Assembly (NCBI GenBank): GCA_937884755.1
Contig: CAKZYJ010000502.1
Location: forward strand, 1 to 51,028
Source: an uncultured Flammeovirgaceae bacterium
GTDB lineage: Bacteria > Bacteroidota > Bacteroidia > Cytophagales > Cyclobacteriaceae
Direction: 5' to 3'
DNA: 51,028 nt
Shown here: in pieces, positions 1 through 8,795 of the stretch
How the letters are laid out: the number at the start of each line of letters is the position of its first letter
Numbering within the stretch: the first letter of the stretch is position 1
The notes under the pieces: model-generated
Told to the model about the DNA's origin: nothing
What the model saw: only the letters and a program-made list of their open reading frames with translations
Database searches by the model: none
Position numbers and translations under genes: made by a program

Positions 1-368
1 AGAGGACTCTCTTCGTCAATAAATAGGGCCGCTTCTACTAGGGCTTCTATTGTCCTAGCCTGTCCCATCATACCATTGCATTTATCTTTGCCGGGTACAT
101 CTCGGTGCCAAAATGTATATTTTTGAGGTCTGGCGTCCTGACTCATTAAGTAGAAGAGAGCTTTTTTGGCAGCATTCTTTAGTACTGGGTCTGCTTGTAT
201 GCCATACGCTTTAATGAAGGTAATCAGCCAGTGCGAGGTGTTTCTCACGGGAGTCTCTTTATCTTTGTATAGGCCGTTGTGTCCTGCAGGCATAGCTCCC
301 GTTTCTGATTGAAGTTCACATGCCTTCTTTGCTGATTGTAGAATTATTTGATACAGTGTTGTCTTCAT
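1..368 (-). CDS. Partial hypothetical protein, possible alpha/alpha-barrel sugar-active enzyme (C-terminus cut by window edge)
   Basis: An open frame starts with ATG at 368 and runs off the left edge, giving 122 codons. The product begins MKTTLYQIILQSAKKAC and contains the segments GAMPAGHNGLYKDKETPVRN, NTSHWLITFIKAYG and FWHRDVPGKDKCNGMMGQA. The regularly spaced helices with His/Trp-rich loops recall (alpha/alpha) barrel enzymes that act on polysaccharides, but I cannot assign a family. It lies 7 bases downstream of the GT2 gene in the same direction and is probably in the same operon. I infer a role in modifying the surface glycan from context only. Confidence 0.6.
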   Translation of the reverse strand, partial: MKTTLYQIILQSAKKACELQSETGAMPAGHNGLYKDKETPVRNTSHWLITFIKAYGIQADPVLKNAAKKALFYLMSQDARPQKYTFWHRDVPGKDKCNGMMGQARTIEALVEAALFIDEESP

Positions 369-375
369 AATCGTC

Positions 376-1272
376 TTACTGAATCTTCCATTTACCATAT
401 ACATTTGCAGAAGATGTAATAATCTTAACTAAATATGCCGTCAACCAGAGACTAAAAAAAGGTGGCACGCCTTGCTGATTATCATTTTGTAACAATATCT
501 TCTTTATAGTATTAGGCGCAGGAGGTATCAACATTTTAAGGATTATAACTAAAGAGCTCTTCTTTATCCCCTGCTCTTTCCATATTTGAGGGTGACGCTG
601 TCCTACTCGCCATTGTTTTTTTAGTAACTCCCTAAGTGGGCGTGCCGATTTCATTACAGCAGCTTGCTCGCTATACACTAACAAAAATCCACTGCTAGAT
701 GCCTTTTGCGTCCATATTAAATCACCACCAGACCGAATTCCTTCAGGAAACGGGCCTATGGCTTCAATAACTTTCTTCCGTACAAACAGATTTGCAGTTT
801 TTGCCCCCTTTCTACGCTCTATATTTTCCTTCATCTTTATATTTATCTGCGAGTCGTAAAATTCGCCTACGTCTTTTGAGTTCTTTAACCTAAAAGCCAC
901 TTTTCCGCCTACTAGATCAGCGTTTTCTCTATGCAACGTATTAATTCCCTCTGTCAACCAGTGAAAAATAGGCCGGCAACTAGCATCTAGAAAGGCGATA
1001 ACGCTTCCCTTAGCACTTTCCAGGCCTCTATTACGAGCTGAGTAAGGGCTATTTTTGTATTTATTTTCAATTAACAGCTGTACTTTTGCAAAAGACCTGG
1101 CAACTTCCACCGTCGTATCGGTAGAACCATTATCTACTACAAGTACTTCGTATTTGTCTTCTGGATAACTTTGATTTGTGAGGGTGAGCAGTGTTTCTGA
1201 TAATTCTGTAGCGTCATTATAGACCGGAATGATGACCGACACATATGGGCTATGCTTTCTTATGGTATTCAT
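376..1272 (-). CDS. Glycosyltransferase family 2
   Basis: The 298-residue product has the GT2 (GT-A fold) signature near its start: VSVIIPVYNDATELSETL at about residues 11-28 and EVLVVDNGSTDTT at about 42-54. The acidic motif of the fold is probably the LDAS stretch at about 95-98. Such enzymes transfer a sugar from a nucleotide donor to a lipid-linked glycan at the cytoplasmic face of the inner membrane. The C-terminus has a hydrophobic stretch that may contact the membrane. ATG at 1272 starts just ahead of the conserved first strand. The gene is part of the leftward polysaccharide locus; its donor and acceptor cannot be read from the sequence. Confidence 0.9.
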   Translation of the reverse strand: MNTIRKHSPYVSVIIPVYNDATELSETLLTLTNQSYPEDKYEVLVVDNGSTDTTVEVARSFAKVQLLIENKYKNSPYSARNRGLESAKGSVIAFLDASCRPIFHWLTEGINTLHRENADLVGGKVAFRLKNSKDVGEFYDSQINIKMKENIERRKGAKTANLFVRKKVIEAIGPFPEGIRSGGDLIWTQKASSSGFLLVYSEQAAVMKSARPLRELLKKQWRVGQRHPQIWKEQGIKKSSLVIILKMLIPPAPNTIKKILLQNDNQQGVPPFFSLWLTAYLVKIITSSANVYGKWKIQ

Positions 1273-1431
1273 GCTTAAATTTCTAAGATTTTATCCGAAA
1301 AATCTGCTTAACAGACTGTCTTGCACAAACTTTTTAACTAGGAGGATAGTGCTGCCACACTATATAGTTGAACGATCCTAACTTAACTGCGTGATTCTGA
1401 TAATATGTTGATATCCCCTAACTAGAAAACA
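1273..1431. other. Intergenic gap inside the polysaccharide locus, with a short hairpin
   Basis: These 159 bases separate two leftward genes. They contain a small inverted repeat with arms 1346-1351 (ATAGTG) and 1358-1363 (CACTAT) around a 6-base loop. No T-run follows on the minus strand, so this is not a convincing terminator. No clear TAnnTTTG promoter was seen. Confidence 0.35.
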
Positions 1432-2916
1432 TTAGTTCTGAAATTTCTTTTTGAATATGCCGTTGTAGTCATGTAAAAAAGTGTGTATACCTTGTTTATC
1501 TAACACCGAGACCCTAACTACTCTATCTATTTCCTCGAGCAAAGCATTCTTAGTAAATCTAGGTAAAAGACTTGCTAGATTTGATTTAATTAGCTCGACA
1601 AATATATCGTTTGCTAACGAATCCAAAAATATCGTAGGTACACTGAACATCGCCGCTTCAATAGCAGTACCGGAAAATCGTGTCAAATGTACCTGGGTGT
1701 TTACCAAAACCTCTGGTAAAGGAGAGTTTAGCCCATCATCGACTACCACTTTATTTAGTAAATCGAATTTTTCTAATATTCTATTAAGACTATCGTATTC
1801 GTGCTGTTGTCTTGGATGTAGTCGCAAACACCAGAGGTAATCTTGCCAACTTTCTTGCATAGCACTTACTACATACTCCTCTAATAGATCCCCGATAGGT
1901 TGCAAAGAATACAAAATAGTAGGACGGTCATTCTTATTCTTATTACTTTCCATACCTCGCTTTATCCAGTACTCGATCCAAGGATGCCCCCATTGATATA
2001 CTTGATGATATTCTTGCTGGTCGATCCATTCTTTAAGCCCTTTTTCAGAAACTTGATCCCACACCCAGAAAATATTCGGAAGGATATTAAATCCGGATAC
2101 AGGAACCCGGCGAAAGCGACTGTAAGCCGGATGAACACCGGTTTGGGGACCATGTTGAAGATCTACTGTCGGTATGTCTATACTACGAGCCGCAGCAATA
2201 GCGGCGTGAACAGCGGGAGAATAGTAGCACAAAACAAAAAGAACCTTAGGACGGAGCAATTTGAGATATAACTGAAAGAGAGACCGATAAGCAGCTATTA
2301 CCCGAAAATCGCGCTCGAGACTTGGTATAGCCAACGAGTCTTCTATACCGGTAAACTCAGGTATCTGTATTAACTCGCCGATAAACGCCTCGTAGCGAGT
2401 TAAATTGCTTTTTTCCTCGATTCTTAATAAAGAAAGAACTTTTTGGTATACCCGAAATGTTCGGATCAGCTCTTCAACAAAAAAAATTTTAGAGTATTGG
2501 TAAATTGGAAACCCTTGAAGATCAGTACCACTGCTCTTATGTTCTAGACGAGCGCAAAAGCACCCTTTTCGTTCTAGTTCTTCTATCACCGGATCAAAAA
2601 AACGATTGATCCAACTGTTTTTATACCTTACTCGAAATGAAAAAGCACCAAGAAATGCATAGTCTACCTTGGATGCTCTCACAAGATATCTAAAATTGTT
2701 TCCAAATGAATTTAGATAGTCAAAAATTTTCTTAAATTTTGATACATGTTGGCTAGCCGACTGGCCTACTAGTTCAATACTATCTGTTTTAGCCAAATGA
2801 AAAGAGATAAGCACCCTGATACGTGGCCATACGTGCATACCGTGTATCTTCCAGGCATCTACCGGGTACTTTTTCTCCATTTGGTTAAGCCAGTCTAGTA
2901 GTTCACTCCTACTCAT
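1432..2916 (-). CDS. GT-B-like surface carbohydrate biosynthesis protein
   Basis: This 494-residue protein has the features of capsule or surface-carbohydrate transferases with a GT-B-like C-terminal half. WCLRLHPRQ at about residue 360 and the later LTRFSGTAIEAAMFSVPTIF segment match the nucleotide-binding motif region of such enzymes. No signal peptide or membrane segment is evident, so it is probably cytosolic or membrane-associated. Its start codon overlaps the end of the flippase gene by 8 bases, which suggests translational coupling. The sugar it handles is unknown. A hypothetical capsule biosynthesis annotation would also be defensible. Confidence 0.7.
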   Translation of the reverse strand: MSRSELLDWLNQMEKKYPVDAWKIHGMHVWPRIRVLISFHLAKTDSIELVGQSASQHVSKFKKIFDYLNSFGNNFRYLVRASKVDYAFLGAFSFRVRYKNSWINRFFDPVIEELERKGCFCARLEHKSSGTDLQGFPIYQYSKIFFVEELIRTFRVYQKVLSLLRIEEKSNLTRYEAFIGELIQIPEFTGIEDSLAIPSLERDFRVIAAYRSLFQLYLKLLRPKVLFVLCYYSPAVHAAIAAARSIDIPTVDLQHGPQTGVHPAYSRFRRVPVSGFNILPNIFWVWDQVSEKGLKEWIDQQEYHQVYQWGHPWIEYWIKRGMESNKNKNDRPTILYSLQPIGDLLEEYVVSAMQESWQDYLWCLRLHPRQQHEYDSLNRILEKFDLLNKVVVDDGLNSPLPEVLVNTQVHLTRFSGTAIEAAMFSVPTIFLDSLANDIFVELIKSNLASLLPRFTKNALLEEIDRVVRVSVLDKQGIHTFLHDYNGIFKKKFQN

Positions 2917-4336
2917 GAAGTAAATCTTTGAGATTACTTTTAATAAATGCTACCCCACTTGCCGTTACAACTACTGCCGAAATGCCCATTTTATACCAAA
3001 AAATAATATCTTTTAGCAAAAAGCTACTTACAGCTACTATGCAAGTGAGTGCCAGCCAAAACATCGGGTAATACTCTAGTCTTTTAATTTCTTTATAATC
3101 TTTCATAAAGTAGGCAGAGTAGCCCATATACATGAGCGCAACAAAGGTGGTGACAGCCGCAACCTGATAGCCAAACAGGGGGATCAGCAATAAGTTAAGC
3201 CCAACGTTTGACACCCCGGCTACAAACGATATTTTCCATAAATTTTTGGTTTTTTCATAGTAAAATAACTGTCCGCCAACACCAAGATACATGGGTCGAT
3301 AGGCATAGCCCATAATGATAATGATGGCCAAAGGGTATACGGTTTGTAATTCAGCATTTCTAGCCAATAATAACAAAATTTCTTTCATCCGAAGGCAAGC
3401 AAGGAAGCAAGTCAATAAAAACCCTCCTTGGATAAAGAATGTAAGCGCACGGGCTTTTTGATGCGCTGTGGGATCTGCATCTGACTGTTTGTAGAAATTG
3501 TTGTATATGGGGCCAACAGCTTGTCCCAGAGCAGTTCCAAAAGTTGAGAAATAACCACCAAAGCTACCGGCAAAGTTATACAGCCCCAGATTTCCGGTAC
3601 TTACTTTTAGCCAGTCCATGACTAAACGATCCGAACTATTTAGCAGGTAGCCAGAATAGTAATGGGGAACAGTAGGCAGCGAAACTTTTAACGAATTACG
3701 AATAAGCCGCCGTTTAAAGTTAAATATGGGAATAAGGCGTGCCTTAAAGTAAATGAGATAGCCAAATACCAGAAAGCTAAGCGTACTACTAGCAAAACTG
3801 GACGAAAACCAGCCCATGTACCCTAGCTTTAGGTGAGCAATAAAGTAGAGATTGAGCAGTATGGTAACAAGCCCCAACACTACTGAACGAATAGCCAGCG
3901 GCGTGGGTCGGCCCGACATTTGGTAGTAGCGGAACACAATCATCTGGGTGGTAGCGTAGAAAGTGGGAGGAATTACCATTAAAAAAATAATGGCCCAGCG
4001 GTTAGGGAGAGCCACTTCGGGAATTCCTACGTAGAGTATCGCTCCTAGCAGCAGGCCGTACACTAAAGACCACAACGAAATAAAGCCGTGTATCTGCCGC
4101 CACAGCCATTTATACGTACCGGGTTGCTTGTAGTAACTATTGGCTAAAATAACATTCATACCCAGCGATTGCAGCACCGTAAGTGCTCCCGTATACGCAG
4201 TAATTACCCCGGCTACACCATAATCTACATCAGTCAGATATTTCGTCAGTATCGGTAAAACGAATATACTAGCTATTTTAGGTATTTGGGGTGCCAACCC
4301 GTATAGAGCTGTGTGGGAGAAAAGCTTCTTTATCAC
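2909..4336 (-). CDS. wzx: Wzx-type polysaccharide flippase (MVF/MOP superfamily)
   Basis: The 475-residue product is strongly hydrophobic, with about 12-14 predicted membrane helices. It opens with the pattern typical of oligosaccharide flippases (LFSHTALYGLAPQIPKIASI, then LPILTKYLTDVDYG). Such proteins move undecaprenyl-linked repeat units across the inner membrane. The length suits the family. It sits between the acyltransferase and a transferase gene, as expected for a Wzx/Wzy-type locus, although no obvious Wzy polymerase is visible here and it may lie beyond the left edge. The gene symbol rests on family and context rather than on close identity to a characterised Wzx. Confidence 0.85.
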   Translation of the reverse strand: MIKKLFSHTALYGLAPQIPKIASIFVLPILTKYLTDVDYGVAGVITAYTGALTVLQSLGMNVILANSYYKQPGTYKWLWRQIHGFISLWSLVYGLLLGAILYVGIPEVALPNRWAIIFLMVIPPTFYATTQMIVFRYYQMSGRPTPLAIRSVVLGLVTILLNLYFIAHLKLGYMGWFSSSFASSTLSFLVFGYLIYFKARLIPIFNFKRRLIRNSLKVSLPTVPHYYSGYLLNSSDRLVMDWLKVSTGNLGLYNFAGSFGGYFSTFGTALGQAVGPIYNNFYKQSDADPTAHQKARALTFFIQGGFLLTCFLACLRMKEILLLLARNAELQTVYPLAIIIIMGYAYRPMYLGVGGQLFYYEKTKNLWKISFVAGVSNVGLNLLLIPLFGYQVAAVTTFVALMYMGYSAYFMKDYKEIKRLEYYPMFWLALTCIVAVSSFLLKDIIFWYKMGISAVVVTASGVAFIKSNLKDLLHE

Positions 4337-4362
4337 AAAAGTAGAAATGTTTAACCCCTGTT

Positions 4363-4878
4363 CTAATAGTTTTTGTAACGGATCAACTTTGCCGGAACAC
4401 CTCCGAAAATCGCCTTTTGGGGTATATTCTTAGTTACCATACTATTAGCTCCTATCACAGCATTATTCCCTATGGTTATTCCGGGTCCAATAAATACATT
4501 GGCTCCAATCCAAACGCCATCACCTATAGTAATATCACCGGCTTTAATAGGCTTGGTTTTTTGTATGGTAAAATCCTGATCCGGATCTGCAGAAGAGGTA
4601 TACATTCTTACATTATGACTGATTTGACACCTATTCCCAATTTTTACACAATGTCCTGGGGTTGCCTGAATAGTAGAAAGAGATCCTACATAGGATTTTT
4701 TCCCTATCACAATCTTACCATTGCCGTAAAAAAGAATGCCATTGCCGTTGAATCTAAAATTGGATTCAATCTGATATTTTTTTCTGTATGAATCATATCT
4801 ATTTTCTTCATAGAGAACTTTACCTCTGCTATAGATATATAGGATAATCTTATTCGCCAGTTTTTGAAAAATTCCCAT
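4363..4878 (-). CDS. Hexapeptide-repeat (LbH) acyltransferase
   Basis: The 171-residue protein has left-handed beta-helix hexapeptide repeats, for example GAGDITIGDGVWIGANVFIG-like turns at about 110-135, followed by the family closing pattern VIGANSMVTKNIPQKAIFGG and VPAKLIRY. This is the layout of WbbJ/maltose-O-acetyltransferase-type enzymes, which acetylate a sugar using acetyl-CoA. The His of the DPDQDF-type loop region is not obvious, so catalytic detail is uncertain. It lies downstream of the legionaminic acid genes, separated only by the insertion sequence. It could O-acetylate the glycan or, less likely, serve as the LegH N-acetyltransferase that is otherwise missing here. Confidence 0.82.
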   Translation of the reverse strand: MGIFQKLANKIILYIYSRGKVLYEENRYDSYRKKYQIESNFRFNGNGILFYGNGKIVIGKKSYVGSLSTIQATPGHCVKIGNRCQISHNVRMYTSSADPDQDFTIQKTKPIKAGDITIGDGVWIGANVFIGPGITIGNNAVIGANSMVTKNIPQKAIFGGVPAKLIRYKNY

Positions 4879-4946
4879 AGCTAAGTAGATCTTACAAAAT
4901 ATTGTATAAACTTTCTTTTAATAAAAAACGATTAACATCTACCTAA

Positions 4947-4969
4947 TGAAGTGATTTAAAGTTTTGGTA
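4947..4969. repeat. Left terminal inverted repeat of the IS5-family element
   Basis: A 23-bp end, identical to the reverse complement of 5853-5875. The bases CTACCTAA immediately outside it, plus the first 7 bases of the repeat, recur inside the element at 5020-5034. Confidence 0.9.
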
Positions 4970-5834
4970 CCTGTTTGATCCAAGCATGGATAAAGAATAA
5001 ATGATGCCAAGCTATCCAACTACCTAATGAAGTGTCTTGTCTGACCGATAGAGTACGATAGCTATCTTGCCAAGCATTCGTTTGCTCTATGGCATAACGC
5101 TGCTCATACATCAATTTATCAAAAAAGGTATCATCATCTAGCTGGTTAGCAATCTGATAATTACGGGGTACATTCAGTTCAATGCCTAACTGGCTACAGA
5201 CTTGTCGGAAGGCTTCACTGTCAAAACCAGCATCAGCATTAATGAACAAACCATCTACCCGGATCCCTGAAGCAGTAAGCTGTTGCACTAGATAGTCTAG
5301 GCGTTTTTCAATGTTGCTACTATCGTAATGGTTACCAGCGATGGGCAAGGTGAAGCCGACTACTAGTCCATTAGCATCGGTAAGCCACAACGTGTTATTT
5401 GTTTTGCATTTCTTACGGCCTTGATACGCCACTTGCTCGCCACCACGTTTAGCGGGACTATGGGAACCATCAAATAAGCCTACACTTAGATCCAGTAGGC
5501 GTTTATACCGACCAAAAATCTGTTGTTGAGCTTGCTGCCAGGGGGCGCGCCCCCGCCTACCGTCCTTGACCCATTTACGGAAGTGATGGTAGATAGCCCC
5601 ATATTTAACAGAATTCTTATAGATCAAGGACTTAATAGGTAACAAATGCCATTGTACCCCATGTTTGAATTTATAAAAAATAGCGTTCACAATTTCCCAA
5701 GTAAGAACGCTGCTACCACCACGAACCGGGCGGCTTAGATGCGGCACAATATACTGCATTATACTATCTTTACTTAAGATTCGAATCATGACTTTGGATG
5801 GTTTGTGTGAAGTGAGATTTTCACAAACTTCCAT
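4956..5834 (-). CDS. IS5-family DDE transposase
   Basis: The 292-residue protein has an N-terminal DUF4096-like DNA-binding segment (LSRPVRGGSSVLTWEIVNAI, YHHFRKWVKDG) and an RNase H-like catalytic core. The likely DDE residues are the Asp of LFDGSHSPAKRGG (about 122), the Asp of FINADAGFDSE (about 201) and the Glu of YAIEQTNAWQDS (about 249). The frame is uninterrupted and nearly fills the element, so the transposase looks functional. Confidence 0.92.
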   Translation of the reverse strand: MEVCENLTSHKPSKVMIRILSKDSIMQYIVPHLSRPVRGGSSVLTWEIVNAIFYKFKHGVQWHLLPIKSLIYKNSVKYGAIYHHFRKWVKDGRRGRAPWQQAQQQIFGRYKRLLDLSVGLFDGSHSPAKRGGEQVAYQGRKKCKTNNTLWLTDANGLVVGFTLPIAGNHYDSSNIEKRLDYLVQQLTASGIRVDGLFINADAGFDSEAFRQVCSQLGIELNVPRNYQIANQLDDDTFFDKLMYEQRYAIEQTNAWQDSYRTLSVRQDTSLGSWIAWHHLFFIHAWIKQVPKL

Positions 5835-5852
5835 AGTCTTTTTTGTCTATCC

Positions 5853-5875
5853 TACCAAAACTTTAAATCACTTCA
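5853..5875. repeat. Right terminal inverted repeat of the IS5-family element
   Basis: A 23-bp end, identical to the reverse complement of 4947-4969. It contains the TGA stop codon (5868-5870) now used by legF. Confidence 0.9.
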
Positions 5876-6560
5876 ATGACTGACTAACAACTTCAGCAAA
5901 TTTCCAATCTAATTCCGTGTCAATGTCTATTGAGTAAAGGTCCTCCATCGGATATGGTAATACTTTATTAAACTCAGACATATCAGACCGAATGATACTC
6001 TCCACATTAATCATATACATTGATCCATTCAGTTGAAATACTGTTGGACAATCCTGTCTCCTTGCAAACTTCCCCTCCTTCGACTTTTTCAAGTAGCCTT
6101 CCGTATCCGCTTCAAACAGGGTATAATACGGGTTTGCTTTGGCTACTACCACTGACACTACCATATCTATTCCGTCCGAAAATAGTTCCGCTACCTGCGT
6201 AACATGTTCAGGCTTACGGAAGGGGGTAGTGGGTTGCAGTAGTAAAATTCTATCGTATTTGCGTTGCTCCTTAGTATGATAGTAATCGATTGCATGCAGC
6301 AGTACATCCCGACTGGAAGCTGTATCACTAGCCAAATCATCGGGGCGAATAAAAGGAATAGAAAGCCCAGTCTGTTCTACTACCTGCTTTATCTCCTCAC
6401 TATCAGTACTTACACAGATATTGTTATCTGAAAATATTTCCCTAGCTAACTCGGTTGTATATAATATCAAGGGTTTGCCGACTAGTGGTCTGATATTTTT
6501 TTTCGGTATTCCTTTTGATCCTCCTCTCGCCGGTATAACCACCAAAGTATTCTCTATCAA
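5868..6560 (-). CDS. legF: CMP-legionaminic/acylneuraminate cytidylyltransferase
   Basis: The 230-residue product starts with the CMP-nonulosonate synthetase signature (VVIPARGGSKGIPKKNIRPL) and carries the family segments ICVSTDSEEI, LQPTTPFR and YSIDIDTELDW. It activates a nine-carbon acidic sugar with CTP in the cytosol. Neighbouring legI, legG, ptmE, legB and legC point to legionaminic acid rather than sialic acid as substrate. The start overlaps the ptmE stop by 4 bases (ATGA). The last two codons and the stop lie inside the terminal repeat of the insertion sequence, so the native C-terminus has been slightly altered, though all catalytic motifs are upstream of this. Confidence 0.9.
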   Translation of the reverse strand: MIENTLVVIPARGGSKGIPKKNIRPLVGKPLILYTTELAREIFSDNNICVSTDSEEIKQVVEQTGLSIPFIRPDDLASDTASSRDVLLHAIDYYHTKEQRKYDRILLLQPTTPFRKPEHVTQVAELFSDGIDMVVSVVVAKANPYYTLFEADTEGYLKKSKEGKFARRQDCPTVFQLNGSMYMINVESIIRSDMSEFNKVLPYPMEDLYSIDIDTELDWKFAEVVSQSLK

Positions 6561-7606
6561 AGCTTTAAATGTTTAATATCTTCCTGAGCTTTATTGTAGT
6601 CATCGTGTTTGCCCACATCCAACCAATAGGCTATCATCGGATAATAAGAAAGTTTGTATTCGTCGCTGAGTAATTTTTCCATTAGGTCGGTGGCGTTGTA
6701 GAACTCCCCTCGGGGAATGAGAGATAGTAACTTTCTCTTCAACAGGTACATTCCGGTATTGGTGTAGTAGGTGTACTCGGGCTTTTCTTTAAATGCTTTT
6801 ACTCTTTTTCCTTCGGTTTCCATAACTGCGTAGGGAACCTTAATGGAGTAGGGGATACCTGCTACCATCATATCTGCCTCCGACTCCAGAAAGCTCAAAA
6901 AGAAGTCCTCATAATCGATATTAGTAAGCAAGTCCGAATTGGTAAGCAATATATAATCGTGCTCCCAGCGATCAATCAAGCTTAATGAACCAATGGTGCC
7001 CAAAGGCGAATCCTCCGCAACACAGCCAATGCGCTGAGAGCCGGTAGCATACCGTTCGGCAAAGTCAATCAGTTGCTCTTTCAGGTAGTTCACTGTAATG
7101 TGCACATTGTTAATCCCGAACAGCTTCATCCTGTCCAGTCCGTACGCAATAATGGGTTTATTACCTACCGGAAGTAGTGGTTTGGGAGTATTCTGCGTTA
7201 GTGGCAATAGCCGACTACCTTTTCCCCCGGCCATAATCACTGCATCAATGGGCAGTAGCGAACGCTGTTTGCGGAGGTTAAGCAATTCTACTACCTGCAT
7301 GCGGTCATCCACAATAGGAATCATCTTGATGTCTTTGTTTCGTATCTCGATGATGGTATAAGGATCAACCCGGCCCTGCTGCAGATAACTACAGGGAGCA
7401 TGCATGACCCCAAAAACCGGATCATCTAACTGGGCTCCGGCCACCACACCTCGTCGGATATCACCATCGGTGATACTACCGATCAGCTCCCGTTGATTGT
7501 TAACAACAAATAAGTTCAAATCAACCGCCAGGTGATTTAGCATTTTGAGTGCCTCGCGCAGGGTTTGTTGCTGATATATTAAATGTTCGTCTAACGAATG
7601 TGGCAT
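6557..7606 (-). CDS. ptmE: PtmE-like glucosamine-1-phosphate guanylyltransferase (CBS pair + nucleotidyltransferase)
   Basis: Residues 1-115 form a CBS-domain pair (LIGSITDGDIRRG, MIPIVDDRMQVVEL). The rest is a sugar-phosphate nucleotidyltransferase with the pyrophosphorylase signature VIMAGGKGSRLLPLT at about 124-138, followed by PKPLLPVGNKPI and LLTNSDLL. In Campylobacter jejuni, PtmE has this same fused architecture and makes the GDP-GlcN that commits sugar to legionaminic acid. The 349-residue length fits. It is coupled to legF through a 4-base overlap. A generic nucleotidyltransferase is the fallback call, but fusion plus context makes PtmE the better one. Confidence 0.85.
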   Translation of the reverse strand: MPHSLDEHLIYQQQTLREALKMLNHLAVDLNLFVVNNQRELIGSITDGDIRRGVVAGAQLDDPVFGVMHAPCSYLQQGRVDPYTIIEIRNKDIKMIPIVDDRMQVVELLNLRKQRSLLPIDAVIMAGGKGSRLLPLTQNTPKPLLPVGNKPIIAYGLDRMKLFGINNVHITVNYLKEQLIDFAERYATGSQRIGCVAEDSPLGTIGSLSLIDRWEHDYILLTNSDLLTNIDYEDFFLSFLESEADMMVAGIPYSIKVPYAVMETEGKRVKAFKEKPEYTYYTNTGMYLLKRKLLSLIPRGEFYNATDLMEKLLSDEYKLSYYPMIAYWLDVGKHDDYNKAQEDIKHLKL

Positions 7607-7628
7607 AGTTGATAAGTTAGTTAGTTAG

Positions 7629-8795
7629 CTAGCTAAGCAACTCCATATCGTAAAATTGCTTGTTAATGAGTTCATCCGGATTTACATTCTTCAGTACGGG
7701 AACAATCCGTCCTGAAGAGGCTCCCCGATCGTAAGGATTTGTTACTTGTCTGAGTGTAGAGCGAAACTCGCTTGATTGTATTTTAGCAAAGGCTTCTTTG
7801 ATTGATGCATAAGTAGGTTCACAGTCCACTACGCTCTCGGCTTTTGCTCGTCCCCGTTGCCGGTTGCCAATATTAATGGTTGGAATGTTAAAAGAAGGTG
7901 CCTCTAAAATTCCGCTGGATGAATTACCTACTACCGCGTCTACGTATTGCAGCAGCGATAGGTACCTCAATTGCCCTAAACTGGTATAGTAGGCAGCGTT
8001 ACTTTTATGGTCGGCAACGAAATTTTTAATTACTTCTATCAGTACCCTCGACTCAGCATCAGCATTAGGCAGGGTAAAAATAATACCGGTATCTGATACC
8101 TCTTCCAGTACGGATAAAAGAGCACTTATCTGCTCTTTGGCCGCGTTTTTTTCCAACGTTACCGGATGGTAGGTAACCACAATATTCTTTTCTCTCAGCG
8201 TAAAGTTAAGTTGCTTCTCCAATGTCGCCCGGCTAAGCAGCGGCAACTTATGCACGTTTTCTATGCCTAAGGCTCCTACATTATACACCCGATCGGGCAA
8301 TTCGCCCATCTGAATTACCCGTCGGCGATATTCTTCGGTAGATGTGAAGTGAAGATGCGACATCTTGGTTACCGCGTGCCGAATTGATTCGTCTATAGCT
8401 CCTTCGGTTAGCTCTCCTCCGTGGCAGTGAGCAATCGGAATAGCACTCAATGCCGCCGCTGTAGCTGCGGCCAGCACCTCAAATCGGTCACCCAGCAGCA
8501 GCACTATATCCGGCTGCAGTTCGGCTAAAGCTTCAGAAAATGAAATAATACCCAAGCCTACTGCTTTTGTCATCCCTACGCTGGTATCGGACGAAAGAAG
8601 TATCTCAATTTTTTTATCGATACGGAACCCCTCCTGCTCAATCACCTGGTACGTAAGGCCAAACTCGGACGATAGATGCATACCTGTAACGCATAGCTGC
8701 AGTTCAATGTCAGGGTCTTCCTGCAAAGACTTCATCGTCCAATACAGCAGTCCGTATTCTGCCCGGGTGCCGGTAATAACGCAAACTTTTCTCAT
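7629..8795 (-). CDS. legG: Hydrolysing 2-epimerase of the NeuC/LegG family
   Basis: From ATG at 8795 the product is 388 residues and begins MRKVCVITGTRAEYGLLYW, the normal start of NeuC/LegG/WecB-type enzymes. The ATG shares four bases (ATGA) with the legI stop, so I prefer it to an upstream in-frame ATG at 8813 that would add six residues. Family motifs include LLGDRFEVLA, HCHGGELTEGAIDESIRH, PNADAES and GNSSSGILEAPSF. The enzyme removes the nucleotide and inverts C2, giving a free 2,4-diacetamido-trideoxymannose. In this cluster the donor is likely the GDP-linked form. Confidence 0.9.
   Translation of the reverse strand: MRKVCVITGTRAEYGLLYWTMKSLQEDPDIELQLCVTGMHLSSEFGLTYQVIEQEGFRIDKKIEILLSSDTSVGMTKAVGLGIISFSEALAELQPDIVLLLGDRFEVLAAATAAALSAIPIAHCHGGELTEGAIDESIRHAVTKMSHLHFTSTEEYRRRVIQMGELPDRVYNVGALGIENVHKLPLLSRATLEKQLNFTLREKNIVVTYHPVTLEKNAAKEQISALLSVLEEVSDTGIIFTLPNADAESRVLIEVIKNFVADHKSNAAYYTSLGQLRYLSLLQYVDAVVGNSSSGILEAPSFNIPTINIGNRQRGRAKAESVVDCEPTYASIKEAFAKIQSSEFRSTLRQVTNPYDRGASSGRIVPVLKNVNPDELINKQFYDMELLS

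Larger units (their letters stand above)
4947..5875 (-). mobile_element. IS5-family insertion sequence, 929 bp with 23-bp perfect terminal inverted repeats
   Basis: The ends 4947-4969 and 5853-5875 are perfect 23-bp inverted repeats (TGAAGTGATTTAAAG inward from each end), enclosing a single DDE transposase gene. The size is normal for the IS5 family. No clean target-site duplication is visible: the left flank reads CCTAA and the right flank ATGAC. The right-hand repeat overlaps the 3' end of legF. The intact transposase frame and perfect repeats suggest recent arrival. Confidence 0.9.

Noticed and set aside
4940-5880. A target-site duplication around the insertion sequence
   Set aside because: Flanks CCTAA and ATGAC do not share an aligned 2-, 3-, 4- or 9-base word next to the repeats; the AATGA shared by both sides overlaps the repeats unequally.
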